From Planctomycetota bacterium (GTDB lineage: Bacteria; Planctomycetota; UBA1135; GCA-002686595): a stretch of DNA of 59,142 nucleotides. The position numbers and the translations under genes are program-made. Shown one piece after another: positions 26,571 to 37,567 of the stretch (its first letter is position 1; each line of letters starts with the position of its first letter). The notes under the pieces are model-generated. The model ran no database searches, was not told where the DNA came from, and saw only the letters and a list, made by a program, of their open reading frames with translations. Location: contig JAEUHZ010000005.1 of assembly GCA_016795205.1 (NCBI GenBank), positions 1-59,142 of the forward strand, written 5' to 3'.

Positions 26571-27553
26571 GCGCTTCGGACGCCCGCCTCGAGCGGCTCG
26601 TCGCCCCCGTCGCGGACGGCCTGGCGCGCATGCGCGAGATCCTCGCCCGGCAGGTGGCGGAGAGCTCGGCCGCGGTCGCGGACATGACCGGTCACGTCGG
26701 ACGCTTCCGCGGCAAGCAACTGCGGGGCGCGCTCGTGCTGCTGGCCGGAGACGCCACCGGGAACGCCACGGACGAGCACCCCGCGATCGCGGCGATCGTC
26801 GAGATGATCCACCTCGCGACCCTGGTGCACGACGACGTGCTCGATGGCGCCGACGTGCGGCGTCGAGTCGCGACCGTCCACCAGCGCTGGGACAATCAGG
26901 TCGCGGTGCTCCTGGGCGACTTCCTCTACGCGCGCGCCTTCGCGCTCTCGACCGACCTGTCCTCGCGGCTCGCCTCGCGTGTCTTGGCCGAGGCCACCCG
27001 CCGCATCTGCGTGGGGGAGATCGAGCAGAGCACGCTGCGCTACGACTTCGACCTCACCGATGCGCGCTGCGAGGCGATCGCCGGCGCGAAGACCGCGACG
27101 CTGTACGCCGCGGCCTGCGAGCTGGGCGCGCGCTACCCCGGAGGCCGCGAGGACTTGGGCCTGGAGCTCTCGAGCTTCGGCTACGAGGTCGGGTTGGCGT
27201 TCCAGATCGTGGACGACTGCCTGGACGTCGTCGGCGAGGAGGCCGTGGTCGGCAAGTCGGTCGGCAACGACGTCGAGGACGGCAAGGTCACGCTGCCGGT
27301 CCTGCACGCCTACCGGCGCGCGAGTCCGGCCGGGAAGGCGCGCGTGCGCGAGATCTTCACGCAGCCCGGACTGGAGCGCCGCGTGACGCTGCTGCGCGAA
27401 GCCTGTGATCTCGCCGGTGGCGTCGAGAGCGCCATGGCGCGCGCCGCGGACCTGGCGCGCAGCGCGCGGGCGCGCATCGCGGACCTGCCGCCGTCGAGCG
27501 CCCGGACGGCGCTGGAAGACCTCGCGGAGTACGTGCTGGAGCGACGATGGTAG
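26567..27553 (+). CDS. Polyprenyl diphosphate synthase (long-chain, IspB-like)
   Basis: 328-residue trans-isoprenyl diphosphate synthase. Both Asp-rich motifs are intact: the first is HDDVLDGADVRR (D-D-x-x-D) and the second is IVDDCLDVVG (D-D-x-x-D). FRGKQLRGALVLL is the usual N-terminal Lys/Arg region. Product length cannot be read off with certainty. The residues before the first motif (AAIVEMIHLATLV) lack bulky aromatic blocks, which fits long-chain products such as the menaquinone side-chain precursor. It starts with GTG, preceded by a strong GGAGGT, overlaps mobA by 4 nt and resB by 7 nt. Its place between cofactor and cytochrome-assembly genes supports a respiratory quinone role (inference). 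Confidence 0.92.
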   Translation: MSASDARLERLVAPVADGLARMREILARQVAESSAAVADMTGHVGRFRGKQLRGALVLLAGDATGNATDEHPAIAAIVEMIHLATLVHDDVLDGADVRRRVATVHQRWDNQVAVLLGDFLYARAFALSTDLSSRLASRVLAEATRRICVGEIEQSTLRYDFDLTDARCEAIAGAKTATLYAAACELGARYPGGREDLGLELSSFGYEVGLAFQIVDDCLDVVGEEAVVGKSVGNDVEDGKVTLPVLHAYRRASPAGKARVREIFTQPGLERRVTLLREACDLAGGVESAMARAADLARSARARIADLPPSSARTALEDLAEYVLERRW

Positions 27554-30150
27554 ATGTCGAGTCGAAGGGGGCGTCGGACACGCTCGCGCCCACGGGCCGG
27601 CGCCCGTTCCGCTGGGGTTTCCTGTCGGCGTCGGCGCTGATCCTGGCGCTGGTCGTCGCGGGTCACGTGGCGCTCTCGGTGCTCGGGCGCATCGTGGACG
27701 GGCAGGCCAGCGGACTGCAGATCGCGGCCTTCGCGGGCTTCCTCTTGGCAGCGGCCTTGTTCGTGATCCTGCAATCCGCGGCCGTGCTGCGCTTCTTCCG
27801 CACGATGCAGGTGGGCGTGTCGCTGGTCGGACTGTCCCTCTTGGCGGTCGCGCTGGGCGTGCTCGTCCCGCAGATCACGAACTTCGAGGATCCCACCGAG
27901 CGCGTCCCGGACATCGCGGACATCCCCGCCGAGGTCGTCGAGGCCTACGTGCCGGCCCCCAAGACCAAATCCGACGAGGTCTTCCGGGCACGACCGGACG
28001 ACCATCCGGCGCTGGCCGGGCTGACGGCGGACCAGGTCGCGCGGATCAAGCGCTGGAAGAACGAGTACGCCGCCTTCCGCTGGGCGGAGGGCTTCTTCGT
28101 CTACCACATGCTGCACCTGTACGGGATCGGCATGCCGGAGGCCGCGCTGCCGCCGGGGATCGGCGCCAAGCTCGACATCTTCCAGGACCGCTACGGGATC
28201 GAGGAGCGACAGAACCGCGAGAAGCAGATGACCGCGGCCTTCACCGGCCAGCAGAAGTCGCGCGAGATCGGCCAGCTCATCCGCGAGAACGAGCGCCTGT
28301 TCCGTCGCGCCTTCCAGGTCTGCACGGCGCTGGAGTTGAACCGCGCCTACAAGTCGAACTGGTTCGCGGCGCTGCTCGGGCTCCTGGCGGCCGGGGTGCT
28401 GCTGAACACGTTCAAGGGCGCGCCCGCCTCGTGGTTCACGCTTCGCAAGGGCGGCTACATGCTGGTCCACCTGGGCGTGCTGACGATGCTGGCGGGCGGC
28501 GTCTACAGCAAGCTCAAGACGGATCGCGGCATCCTGCACCTGATGCTCGGTCAGCCGCCGCGCGACGTCTACGACGGTTTCCACGACCCCTCGAAGCCGC
28601 GGGTCATGCCCTTCGCGCTGTCCCTCGAGCAGTTCGCGCGGCGCGACTGGAAGACGCTCGAGGTGGGCTTCTTCGACGACGATCTGCGCTCGATGCCGCC
28701 GCAGTACACGCTGTGGCCGGGGCGCAAGGTCCAACTCGACTTCGCGGACGAGGGTGGCGGCCGCAAGCGCCCGCGCATCCAGGTCGAGGTGCTCGAGGTC
28801 CACGAGCGCGCGCTGGTCGGCGCGCCGCGCTGGTGGGACGCGGAGGACCCCGACGATCCGGACGGGCTGGGGCCCCTGGCGATCCTCTCGACGCTGGACC
28901 GCGCGGCGGTCGCGGCGGCCAGCCAGGAAGGCGCCGAGCCGGTGTTGCGCGAGCGCTCCGTGTTCCTCACGCCCGACCCGCGCATGCCGCCGTACCTCGA
29001 TCCGGCCTGGAAGTTCCGCCTGGCGGTGGCCCATGCACGGACGCCCACGGAGATTCGCGCGCTGGTCGAGCCCGAGCACGACGGGCGCGTGGCCTGGCTC
29101 TCGATGCGCGTGGCGGCCGCCGGCGACGTGGAACCGCTCGTGGTGCCCGTGCGCATCGGGGAGACCGTCGCGGGACCGGCCGGCTATCGCTTGAGCGTCG
29201 TCTCGGCGGCTGGTGATCTGCGCTTCGATCCGCAGACGAAGTCGGAGATCCTGGACCCGCGCCCGCTCGCGGAGCAGTTCCCCGCGAACCCGGGGATCGT
29301 CGTCGAGATCCGCCACCAGGACGGCGGAGCGCCCGAGCGCCGCATCGTCGCCGAAAGCTTCGACGCCGAGGCCCGCGGGATGCAGAAGGAGTTCGCGTTC
29401 CCCGACCTGGCCCTGAACCTGGAGTGGGAGCGCTGGACCTCGCCGGGACCCCCGCGCTACGTGCTGGCCTTCGAGCGCGGCGCGGGTGCGGTCCTGCACG
29501 GCCAGGACGGATCGCGGGTGCCGGTCAAGGCGGGCGAGGCGCTGCCGTTGCCCGGCGGCACGCGCGTCACGGTCCGCGAGCTGCTCGCCAACGTGCGCTT
29601 CGAGACGCCCATCGAGTTCGACCCGGCCGCTGACTTCATCAAGGGGCCGCAGTACGACGAGCACTTCTACTCGACGGATCCCACCGGGGTCGTGCTGCGC
29701 GTGACCACCGAGCCGGGCCGGCCCGAGGAGACCACGCGCGTCCTGCGCCTGGCCTCGACGGACACTGGCCGAGCCAATGTGTGGCAGTCGAAGGACCGGC
29801 GCTTCTGGCTGCGCTACTTCGAGAACTCGTCGGCGATGCCGTTCGAGTGGCGCAGCGTGCTCAAGGTCCACGAACGCGGCCCCGGCGGCGCCTGGCGCCA
29901 GGTCGACACGGGCGGCCCGCGCGAGCGCGAGATCCGCGTGAACGACTACTTCGTCCACCGCGGCTACCGGTTCTTCCAGACCAACGCCGACGCGCGTTCC
30001 CCGACCTACTCGGGGATCGGCGTCGTCTACGATCCAGGCATCCCCTACGTCATGTACGGGATGTGGCTGACCATTTGCGGCGCGGTCGTGGCCTTCGTGC
30101 TGCGGCCCATCGCCGAGGCGCGCGCGAAGCGCAGGAGAGCGGCAGCATGA
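27547..30150 (+). CDS. resB: ResB-family cytochrome c biogenesis protein (System II, CcsB/Ccs1)
   Basis: 867 residues, longer than typical ResB. Three transmembrane helices near the N terminus (about 22-45, 56-78, 92-110), then an extra soluble stretch of about 150 residues, two helices (about 275-295 and 304-322), a large periplasmic region of about 500 residues, and a last helix (about 832-856, [20 protein letters not shown]). ResB with CcsA delivers heme to apocytochrome c and keeps its thiols reduced outside the membrane. The ResB signature lies in the C-terminal part ([22 protein letters not shown]). It overlaps the polyprenyl synthase by 7 nt and ccsA by 4 nt. The long periplasmic insertion is poorly conserved by eye; assignment rests on topology, the C-terminal motif and the ccsA neighbour. 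Confidence 0.87.
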   Translation: MVDVESKGASDTLAPTGRRPFRWGFLSASALILALVVAGHVALSVLGRIVDGQASGLQIAAFAGFLLAAALFVILQSAAVLRFFRTMQVGVSLVGLSLLAVALGVLVPQITNFEDPTERVPDIADIPAEVVEAYVPAPKTKSDEVFRARPDDHPALAGLTADQVARIKRWKNEYAAFRWAEGFFVYHMLHLYGIGMPEAALPPGIGAKLDIFQDRYGIEERQNREKQMTAAFTGQQKSREIGQLIRENERLFRRAFQVCTALELNRAYKSNWFAALLGLLAAGVLLNTFKGAPASWFTLRKGGYMLVHLGVLTMLAGGVYSKLKTDRGILHLMLGQPPRDVYDGFHDPSKPRVMPFALSLEQFARRDWKTLEVGFFDDDLRSMPPQYTLWPGRKVQLDFADEGGGRKRPRIQVEVLEVHERALVGAPRWWDAEDPDDPDGLGPLAILSTLDRAAVAAASQEGAEPVLRERSVFLTPDPRMPPYLDPAWKFRLAVAHARTPTEIRALVEPEHDGRVAWLSMRVAAAGDVEPLVVPVRIGETVAGPAGYRLSVVSAAGDLRFDPQTKSEILDPRPLAEQFPANPGIVVEIRHQDGGAPERRIVAESFDAEARGMQKEFAFPDLALNLEWERWTSPGPPRYVLAFERGAGAVLHGQDGSRVPVKAGEALPLPGGTRVTVRELLANVRFETPIEFDPAADFIKGPQYDEHFYSTDPTGVVLRVTTEPGRPEETTRVLRLASTDTGRANVWQSKDRRFWLRYFENSSAMPFEWRSVLKVHERGPGGAWRQVDTGGPREREIRVNDYFVHRGYRFFQTNADARSPTYSGIGVVYDPGIPYVMYGMWLTICGAVVAFVLRPIAEARAKRRRAAA

Positions 30151-31295
30151 CACCTTTCGACTTCCTGCTGCGCGACGACGTGCTGGTCTCGTCGCGCATC
30201 CAGGTCCTGGCAGACCTCCTGTGTTGGCTGGGCGTGCTGGCCAGCGCGCTCTCGGCCACGTTCCACCTGCGGCCGCGGCCCGACGGCGGGCGTCCGGGTT
30301 GGCTGGCGCGCACGCCGCTCCTCTTCCTGGCGCTCGCCACGCTGGCGATGACGGTCTCGGTCGGCTTCCGTTGGGTCGAGGTCAACCACTTCCCGAGCCA
30401 GACGATGTCCGAGGTCCTGGGGATGTTCACCCTGTTCCTCGGTCTGGCGATGCTCGCGCTGTGGTTCGTGCTGGGTCTGCGCAAGCGCGGCCACGGCTGG
30501 GCCGTGCTCGAGGACGTGCTCGTCGCGCTCGTGCTGCTCGGCATCGTCTTCACGCACGCGCACGTGCGCACGCTGTCGACCGCCCAGCGCGATCTGCCGC
30601 CCGCCCTGCAGAGTTGGTGGTTCGCCCCGCATCTGGTGGCCTTGATCTTCAGCTACGCCACGATGGGCATCGCGGCGCTGCTGGCGTTGTCCTACTTCCT
30701 GACGCGCTTGTGGAGCGGCGTCTACCGCGGCGGGCAGAGCCGCCGGAGCCAGGTCCTGATCGTGGCCGGGCTCGTGCTCGTCCCGTTCGCGCACCTGGTC
30801 ACGATCCCGATGCTGCTCGTGTCCGCGGTCGTGTTCACCGCGCTGTTCCTGTTGCGCCGCGTGCCGGGCGCCGAGGCCGTGTCGCGGCTCGAGCGCGAGC
30901 TCGACGACGTGAGCTTCCGCGCCTTCGCGGTCGGCTTCCCGTTCCTGACCGCCGGGTTGTGGATGGGCGCTTTCTGGGCCCAGGAGGCCTGGGCGAACTA
31001 CTGGGGCTGGGACAGCAAGGAGAACTCGGCACTGATCACCTGGCTCGTCTACGTGATCTACATCCACCTGCGCCTCCTGGGTGGGTACCGCGGCGCCAAG
31101 GCCATGAGCGCGCTCGTGGCCGGCGCGCTGAGCGTGTTCTTGACCTTCCAGATCTTCGGCTACCTCCCCGACAGCCAGAAGAGCCTGCACCGCTACACGG
31201 ACGACGGCGTGCAGCCCCAAGAGGGCCAGCAAGGCGCGGGGCCCGCCGACCAGCAGGCGCGCGCCGGATCCACCGCGGACGACGGAGGGCGATGA
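30147..31295 (+). CDS. ccsA: Cytochrome c biogenesis protein CcsA (heme handling, WWD motif)
   Basis: 382-residue polytopic membrane protein with about eight transmembrane helices. The tryptophan-rich heme-binding WWD segment is clear at residues about 281-293: [31 protein letters not shown] and YIHLRLLGG are further conserved parts. It forms the System II cytochrome c synthase with ResB. An AGGAG sequence lies about 10 nt before the ATG; ATGA overlaps the resB stop and another ATGA overlaps folD. The last 50 residues are a hydrophilic Gln/Asp/Gly-rich tail without family similarity. The start at 30147 is preferred because the frame upstream lies inside resB. Confidence 0.93.
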   Translation: MTPFDFLLRDDVLVSSRIQVLADLLCWLGVLASALSATFHLRPRPDGGRPGWLARTPLLFLALATLAMTVSVGFRWVEVNHFPSQTMSEVLGMFTLFLGLAMLALWFVLGLRKRGHGWAVLEDVLVALVLLGIVFTHAHVRTLSTAQRDLPPALQSWWFAPHLVALIFSYATMGIAALLALSYFLTRLWSGVYRGGQSRRSQVLIVAGLVLVPFAHLVTIPMLLVSAVVFTALFLLRRVPGAEAVSRLERELDDVSFRAFAVGFPFLTAGLWMGAFWAQEAWANYWGWDSKENSALITWLVYVIYIHLRLLGGYRGAKAMSALVAGALSVFLTFQIFGYLPDSQKSLHRYTDDGVQPQEGQQGAGPADQQARAGSTADDGGR

Positions 31296-32170
31296 GCGCG
31301 GCGGTGGCGCGCGTCCTGGACGGCAAGGCCACCTCGGCGCTGGTGCGCGCCGAGGTGCGCGAGCGCGCGCTGCGCCTGGCCGCCGCCGGGTGCACACCGG
31401 GCCTGGCGGTCGTGCTGGTCGGCGACGACCCCGCGAGCCAGGTCTACGTGCGGAACAAGGACAAGGCTGCGCACGAGGCCGGCTTCCACGTGCGCACCGC
31501 GCGCCTTCCGGCCGCCACGTCCCAGGCCGAGATCGAGGCGCTCGTCGCGGGCCTGAACGCGGATCCCTCCCTGCACGGGATCCTGGTCCAGCTCCCGCTG
31601 CCCGCTGGCCTGGACGCGGAGCGCGTCGTGGCGTGCATCGACCCGGCCAAGGACGTCGACGGCCTGACCGCGACGAACGTGGCGGCACTCGTCATGGGTC
31701 GCCCAGGGCTGCGGCCCTGCACCCCGGCCGGGTGCATCGAGCTGCTCGACCGGCACGGCATCGAGCTGGAGGGCCGCGAGGTCGTGGTCGTCGGCCGCTC
31801 CCTGCTGGTCGGAAAACCGTTCGCGCTGCTGGCGCTCGAGCGCCACGCCACGGTGACGATCGCGCACAGCCGGACCCGGGACCTGGCGGCCGTGTGCGGG
31901 CGGGCGGACGTCCTGGTGGCCGCCGTGGGGCGCCCGCGCCTCGTGCAGGGCCCCTGGGTGAAGCCGGGCGCGGCCGTCCTGGACGTGGGCATCAACCGCC
32001 TGCCCGACGGCTCGCTCGTCGGGGACGTCGATTACGCGCCCGCCGCCGAGCGCGCGGGTTGGATCACTCCGGTTCCGGGTGGCGTCGGGCCGATGACGAT
32101 CGCGATGCTGCTCGCGAACACTCTGCGCTCGGCGGAGCGCGCGGCCGCGCCGGCCGCGGCGCGGAGCTAG
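31292..32170 (+). CDS. folD: Bifunctional methylenetetrahydrofolate dehydrogenase/cyclohydrolase
   Basis: 292 residues, normal length. FolD interconverts 5,10-methylene-, 5,10-methenyl- and 10-formyl-tetrahydrofolate. Motifs: [16 protein letters not shown] with the catalytic Tyr/Lys, [42 protein letters not shown] (NADP-binding) and [16 protein letters not shown]. An Ala/Arg tail ends it. The ATG overlaps the ccsA stop; GGAGGG lies immediately upstream. The rhomboid gene follows within 2 nt. It provides one-carbon units for purines and formyl-Met; the link to cytochrome assembly genes is likely only operon co-residence. Confidence 0.96.
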   Translation: MSAAVARVLDGKATSALVRAEVRERALRLAAAGCTPGLAVVLVGDDPASQVYVRNKDKAAHEAGFHVRTARLPAATSQAEIEALVAGLNADPSLHGILVQLPLPAGLDAERVVACIDPAKDVDGLTATNVAALVMGRPGLRPCTPAGCIELLDRHGIELEGREVVVVGRSLLVGKPFALLALERHATVTIAHSRTRDLAAVCGRADVLVAAVGRPRLVQGPWVKPGAAVLDVGINRLPDGSLVGDVDYAPAAERAGWITPVPGGVGPMTIAMLLANTLRSAERAAAPAAARS

Positions 32171-32172
32171 TC

Positions 32173-33018
32173 GTGGCCGCGGCCCCGCGATCGTTCGGTG
32201 GCGGCCCCGCGGCGGGCATGCCGCAGCTCGCCTTCCCGCGTCCCACGCCCGCGGTGAAGTTCCTGCTCGTGGCGCTGGCGGCGATCCACGTCGCGACCTT
32301 CGTGCTGTTCCTCGCCTGGGAGTCCGGCTACGAGCGCGGCGTCGGGCCGCTGCGGCTGGAGCCCGCGGCCTGGAGCGAAGGGTTCCCGATCGTCCCGGTG
32401 TGGCAGCTCGCGACCTACGGTCTCCTGCACAGCCCGATCGACATCCTGCACCTCTTGGGCAACCTGCTCATGCTGTACTTCTTCGGCACGATGCTGGAGG
32501 AGGAGCTCGGCACGCGCCGCTTCGTCCTGACCTACGCTGGAGCGCAGGTCGCCGGCGCCGCGCTGTTCCTCGCGGCCGGCTGGGCGGGACTGCTCTCGGG
32601 CGCGGTCGTGGGGGCCTCGGGCGCGGGTTACGGCGTGATGATCGCCGCGGCGACGCTGTTCCCGGCGCGCATCGTGTACCTGCTGTTCGTGCCGATCCCG
32701 CTGCGCTGGCTGGCGCTGTTCATCGTGGTCGTGACCGTGTTCAGCGCGCTCGTGCAGATGAAGTTCGGCGCGTCCGGCACGGCGCACCTGGTCCACTTCG
32801 GCGGCATCGTCTACGGCTTCCTGGCCGTGCGCACCGGTCTCGTGCGCAAGGATCCGCTCGAGCTCTTGGAGCGCCGTCGTGCGGTGGCGGAGGTCGAGCG
32901 TGCGCAGTCCGAGGAGGCGCGCCTCGACGAGCTCTTGGTCAAGATCCAGCGCGAGGGGATCGGCAGCCTGACGAAGCGCGAGCGCGAGTTCCTGAGGAAG
33001 GCCTCGTCGCGTCGCTGA
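32173..33018 (+). CDS. Rhomboid family intramembrane serine protease
   Basis: 281 residues from GTG at 32173 (2 nt after the folD stop); an ATG at 32218 is an equally possible start. About six transmembrane helices. Catalytic Ser is S149 in GASGAGYG and His is H208 in HFGGIVYG. HLLGNLLMLYFFGTMLEEELG is the conserved second-helix segment. Rhomboids cleave transmembrane substrates within the bilayer. The cytoplasmic C terminus (about 65 residues) is charged and helical, ending KREREFLRKAS, as seen in many bacterial rhomboids. It ends the nine-gene run and is convergent with gamma-glutamyltransferase (27 nt between stops). The substrate is unknown. Confidence 0.93.
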   Translation: MAAAPRSFGGGPAAGMPQLAFPRPTPAVKFLLVALAAIHVATFVLFLAWESGYERGVGPLRLEPAAWSEGFPIVPVWQLATYGLLHSPIDILHLLGNLLMLYFFGTMLEEELGTRRFVLTYAGAQVAGAALFLAAGWAGLLSGAVVGASGAGYGVMIAAATLFPARIVYLLFVPIPLRWLALFIVVVTVFSALVQMKFGASGTAHLVHFGGIVYGFLAVRTGLVRKDPLELLERRRAVAEVERAQSEEARLDELLVKIQREGIGSLTKREREFLRKASSRR

Positions 33019-33045
33019 GCGCCGGCTGCACCCTCCCGTCGCGCC

Positions 33046-34722
<1,677 letters not shown>

Positions 34723-34763
34723 GCGCGCAGTCTCGCACGGCGCCCCCCCGCGCGCGCTGCCCG

Positions 34764-34788
34764 GCGTCCCGCGCCTGGCGCGGGACGC
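34764..34788 (-). terminator. Strong 11-bp stem-loop after the beta-propeller lipoprotein gene
   Basis: Perfect inverted repeat GCGTCCCGCGC / GCGCGGGACGC with a 3-nt loop, 14 nt beyond the stop of the minus-strand propeller gene and before ggt. It is the longest perfect hairpin I found. No T tract follows. Confidence 0.6.
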
Positions 34789-34802
34789 TGGGCGCACGCC
34801 GC

Positions 34803-37187
34803 TCAGTGGAACACGACCGTCGCCGCGATCGCGGACGGCGCGGTGCCGGCCGCGGCCGGGAAGCGCACCTCGAGCAGGCCCGTGCTGGCCTCGATCGCGA
34901 GCACGGACACGTCGTGCGACGCGCGGTTCGCCGCGTAGAGGAACCGTCCGGAGAGGTCGACGGCCAGGGCCACCGGGAGCGCTCCGTCCACGACCTCCTG
35001 GATGGCGTGCCCGAGCCCGCCGTCGGGCTCGATCGGCAGCACGTCGATCTGCCCCGAGGAGGCATTGCCCGTGTAGGAGGCCCAGGCGAAGCGCCCGCGC
35101 GGGTCGACCGCCAAGGCGGCCGGGTCGAAGCCCGCGCCCGCCGCCGGAGGCACGACGGAGAGCGCGCCGTTCGAACGGTCGATCGCATAGCGCGCCAGCG
35201 CGTCGGACCCGCGCAGCACGGCGTACACGGAGCGCCCGTCGGGATGGAAGGCGAGCCCCACGATCCCTGGCGCGGGCACCGTCGTGCCGACCGGCGCGGG
35301 GATCCCGGTCGCGGGGTCCAGCCTGAACGCGCTGATCGTGGCCGAGCCCGGCGTCCCGTTGCCGGCGTTCGCCAGGTAGAGGAACTCGCCCGTCGGATCG
35401 ACCGCCGCAGCGCAGGACGAGGCGCCCGACGGGCGCTGGTCGACGAACTCCAACTCGCCGTTCACGGCGTCGAGCGCGTACGTCAGCACGAGGCCGTCAC
35501 CGGATTCCGCCACGTCCCGGGTGGCGACGTACACGAAGCGTCCCGTGGGCTCGATCGCCAGGCCCGCCGGCGTGCCAGGCACGGGCACGCTCGCGCCCCA
35601 GCTCGTCAGGGCGCCGTTCTGCTCCGCACGGAAGGACTGGATCGTGCGCGCGCCGGCCGCGGCCACGACCGCCCAGTCGCCGCGCGCGTCGACCGCCAGC
35701 GCGATCGGCCGGTCGTCCGTGAAGGCCTGCGACGCGAAGGTCAGTGCGCCCGTCGAGGCGTCGACGCGGAAGGCGTGCAGATCGTCCGAATCCTCGTTCG
35801 CGCACAGCACGAGCCGCGGCGCGGCCGCGAGCGGCGCGGCGCCGGTCACGAACGCCAGGCTCGAGGAGCCGGGCCGCAGCGCCAGGGCGTGCTCGCGCTC
35901 GAGCGCGCCAGCGGGGAGGAGCGCGTAGGTCTGGAGCTCACGCGCGCCTTCCGCCAGGACGAACAGGCGCTCGCCGGTCGCGTCACGGCGCAGCGCACGC
36001 GGCTCGCCGGGTGCTGCGAAGTCGCCGCGCAGGGCGAGTCCGCCGGTCACCGGCTCGATCGCGTAGGCGCGGATGCGATCTTCGGACGGCACGCTGACGT
36101 GCACGAAGCGGCCGCGCGCGTCGACCTCGAGGTCGCCCGGCGTCGCGCCCACCAAGCGCAGCGGCGGGATCGGTGTCAGCGCGCCCGCCGTGCTCGTGCG
36201 CACGGCGAGCACCGCGTCGTACATCCCGAGCGTGACGTAGACGAACGGCGCGCGCGGATCGACGGCCAGAGCCGAAGGCCGCCCGCCGTTGAGCGCCAGC
36301 GGCGCGCCGACGAGCGCCAGCGCGCCCGTCGCGGAATCGAAGTCGTAGACCACCAGCGAGCTGCCCTGCCCGGTGGCCTCGGAGCCGGCGTGGCAGACGA
36401 GCACGCGCGCGCCGTCCGACGCGAACGAGAGATCCGCAGGACCGTCGCCGACGGGCACGGTGTGCGCCAGGGCCGGCGCCGCGTCGCCGGCGCACGCGAA
36501 CACCTGGACGACGTCCGCGCCCGCGCAAGCCACGAGCAGCCAATTGCCGCTCGCGTGGAGCGCCAGCGCGTGCGGTCCAGCAGCCAGGTCGTTCGTGGCG
36601 AAGGGCTGGCTGCCCCCGGTGGCCTCGTCGAAGCGCCACGAGACGAGGTCGTTCGTCCCGGCCTGGGCGACGTACACACTGCGCCCGTCCGGCCGCGCGA
36701 CCGCCGGCGCGCGCCCAACGCCCGCGACCGGGCCGGCGCTCACGGGCCCGCGCAGGAACTGCGCGGAGCCGGCGTCGACGGGGAATGTGGCCAAGGTGCC
36801 ATCGGCCGCGCCGGTGACGAGCGCGAAGCGCTGCGGCGCGGCGACCTCGAGGGCGATCGCGGCGGAGATCCTGCCGCCTGCGCCCTGCGCGGAGATCGTG
36901 AAGGACCTGCGTGCCGCGGGCGCCAGCGGCACGCCGGAGAGGACGCCCGTGGAGGGATCGAGCTCCAGGCCCGCCGGGAGCGCCGGCTCGACCTCGAACG
37001 TGTCGACCGGCCCCTCGAAGGTCGGCGCCTGGGGCGCCAGGGCCATTCCCGAGAGGACCAGGAGGTCGGGGTCCGGGTAGGCGAGCAGGACGGGCGGCGG
37101 GACGCCGAAGCCCCCCGAGGAGCCTCCTCCCCCGCAGGCGGCGAGCAGGGCCAGAGCGAGCGCGAGTGCGGTGCGGTTCGGTTCCAT
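34803..37187 (-). CDS. Lactonase-type beta-propeller lipoprotein with N-terminal Ig-like domain
   Basis: 794 residues. A lipoprotein signal with lipobox LLAAC is followed by a glycine/serine linker, so it should be anchored in the envelope. Residues about 40-120 fit a putative-Ig (He_PIG) domain: LPAGLELDPSTGVLSGVP. The rest holds many propeller blades of the 6-phosphogluconolactonase/YncE kind, each with phrases like LALHASGNWLLVACAGADVVQVF, RFVYVATRD, LAVDPRGRFAWASY and FLYAANRASHDVSV; at least ten are visible, enough for two propellers. No catalytic residues can be named, so lactonase activity should not be assumed. The start at 37187 was chosen for the signal peptide. A hairpin follows the gene, and a long leader with a palindrome precedes it. 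Confidence 0.82.
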   Translation of the reverse strand: MEPNRTALALALALLAACGGGGSSGGFGVPPPVLLAYPDPDLLVLSGMALAPQAPTFEGPVDTFEVEPALPAGLELDPSTGVLSGVPLAPAARRSFTISAQGAGGRISAAIALEVAAPQRFALVTGAADGTLATFPVDAGSAQFLRGPVSAGPVAGVGRAPAVARPDGRSVYVAQAGTNDLVSWRFDEATGGSQPFATNDLAAGPHALALHASGNWLLVACAGADVVQVFACAGDAAPALAHTVPVGDGPADLSFASDGARVLVCHAGSEATGQGSSLVVYDFDSATGALALVGAPLALNGGRPSALAVDPRAPFVYVTLGMYDAVLAVRTSTAGALTPIPPLRLVGATPGDLEVDARGRFVHVSVPSEDRIRAYAIEPVTGGLALRGDFAAPGEPRALRRDATGERLFVLAEGARELQTYALLPAGALEREHALALRPGSSSLAFVTGAAPLAAAPRLVLCANEDSDDLHAFRVDASTGALTFASQAFTDDRPIALAVDARGDWAVVAAAGARTIQSFRAEQNGALTSWGASVPVPGTPAGLAIEPTGRFVYVATRDVAESGDGLVLTYALDAVNGELEFVDQRPSGASSCAAAVDPTGEFLYLANAGNGTPGSATISAFRLDPATGIPAPVGTTVPAPGIVGLAFHPDGRSVYAVLRGSDALARYAIDRSNGALSVVPPAAGAGFDPAALAVDPRGRFAWASYTGNASSGQIDVLPIEPDGGLGHAIQEVVDGALPVALAVDLSGRFLYAANRASHDVSVLAIEASTGLLEVRFPAAAGTAPSAIAATVVFH

Positions 37188-37321
37188 GAGTTCTGCTTCC
37201 TGCACGCGGGTGCAGCGGCGGCCCCCCCTGCCGGTCTTCTCCGGCGGGTGAGCCCACGATCCGGGACGAGCCGGGGACCGGCCGGGTTCCCCCGGCTGGA
37301 CGGGGGAGGGCCCGGAGAACT

Positions 37322-37335
37322 CTTCTCACGAGAAG
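37322..37335. promoter_or_regulatory. Palindrome CTTCTCACGAGAAG at the putative promoter of the propeller gene
   Basis: 6-bp perfect arms (CTTCTC/GAGAAG) with a 2-nt spacer, overlapping the last bases of the minus-strand TAGGCT element (37339-37334). The position, across the likely transcription start, fits a repressor operator or a 5' mRNA stem. It stands out as less GC-rich than its surroundings. Confidence 0.4.
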
Positions 37336-37339
37336 CCTA
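37334..37339 (-). promoter_or_regulatory. Putative -10 element (TAGGCT) of the beta-propeller lipoprotein gene
   Basis: Minus strand GCAGCGGGGTAGGCT. The 15-mer differs by one base from the one before the sugar dehydrogenase gene (GCAGCGGGGTAGACT). The start codon is 146 nt downstream. Confidence 0.4.
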
Positions 37340-37540
37340 CCCCGCTGCGCGCGGTCGGGCGGGAAGCAGCTCCCGGGGGCTCTGCGCCCAGGGCACCCCA
37401 ACTGGCGCCGCGCCCCCTGGCTTTGGAGCGAGCCCGGCGCAGGGCCCCGAGCCCCAGGGGATCCGGCCGAGGATCACAGGCGTGAGCCTGGAAAGCAGCC
37501 TGGGCCTGGCCGTCGGGGGGGGGGCCGGCCGGCGGACGGC

Positions 37541-37560
37541 GCGCAGGCCGCCGCCTGCGC
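37541..37560 (-). terminator. Stem-loop after the FAD enzyme gene
   Basis: GCGCAGGC-CGCC-GCCTGCGC: perfect 8-bp stem, 4-nt loop, 7 nt beyond the minus-strand stop codon. It is followed by GC-rich sequence, not a T tract. Confidence 0.55.
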
Positions 37561-37567
37561 GGGCGGG

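Larger units (their letters stand above)
37188..37567. other. 380-nt intergenic region with leader, palindrome and terminator-like hairpin
   Basis: Contains no credible gene. Features seen: a run of 10 G at about 37515-37524, the hairpin at 37541-37560 after the FAD enzyme gene, a TAGGCT element at 37334-37339 on the minus strand and the palindrome CTTCTCACGAGAAG at 37322-37335. If the TAGGCT is used, the propeller gene has a leader of about 140 nt, the longest in the window. Confidence 0.5.

Noticed and set aside
37515..37524. Run of 10 G as a possible phase-variation tract
   Set aside because: It is intergenic, not in a coding start region or between promoter elements I can support; other G and C runs occur.
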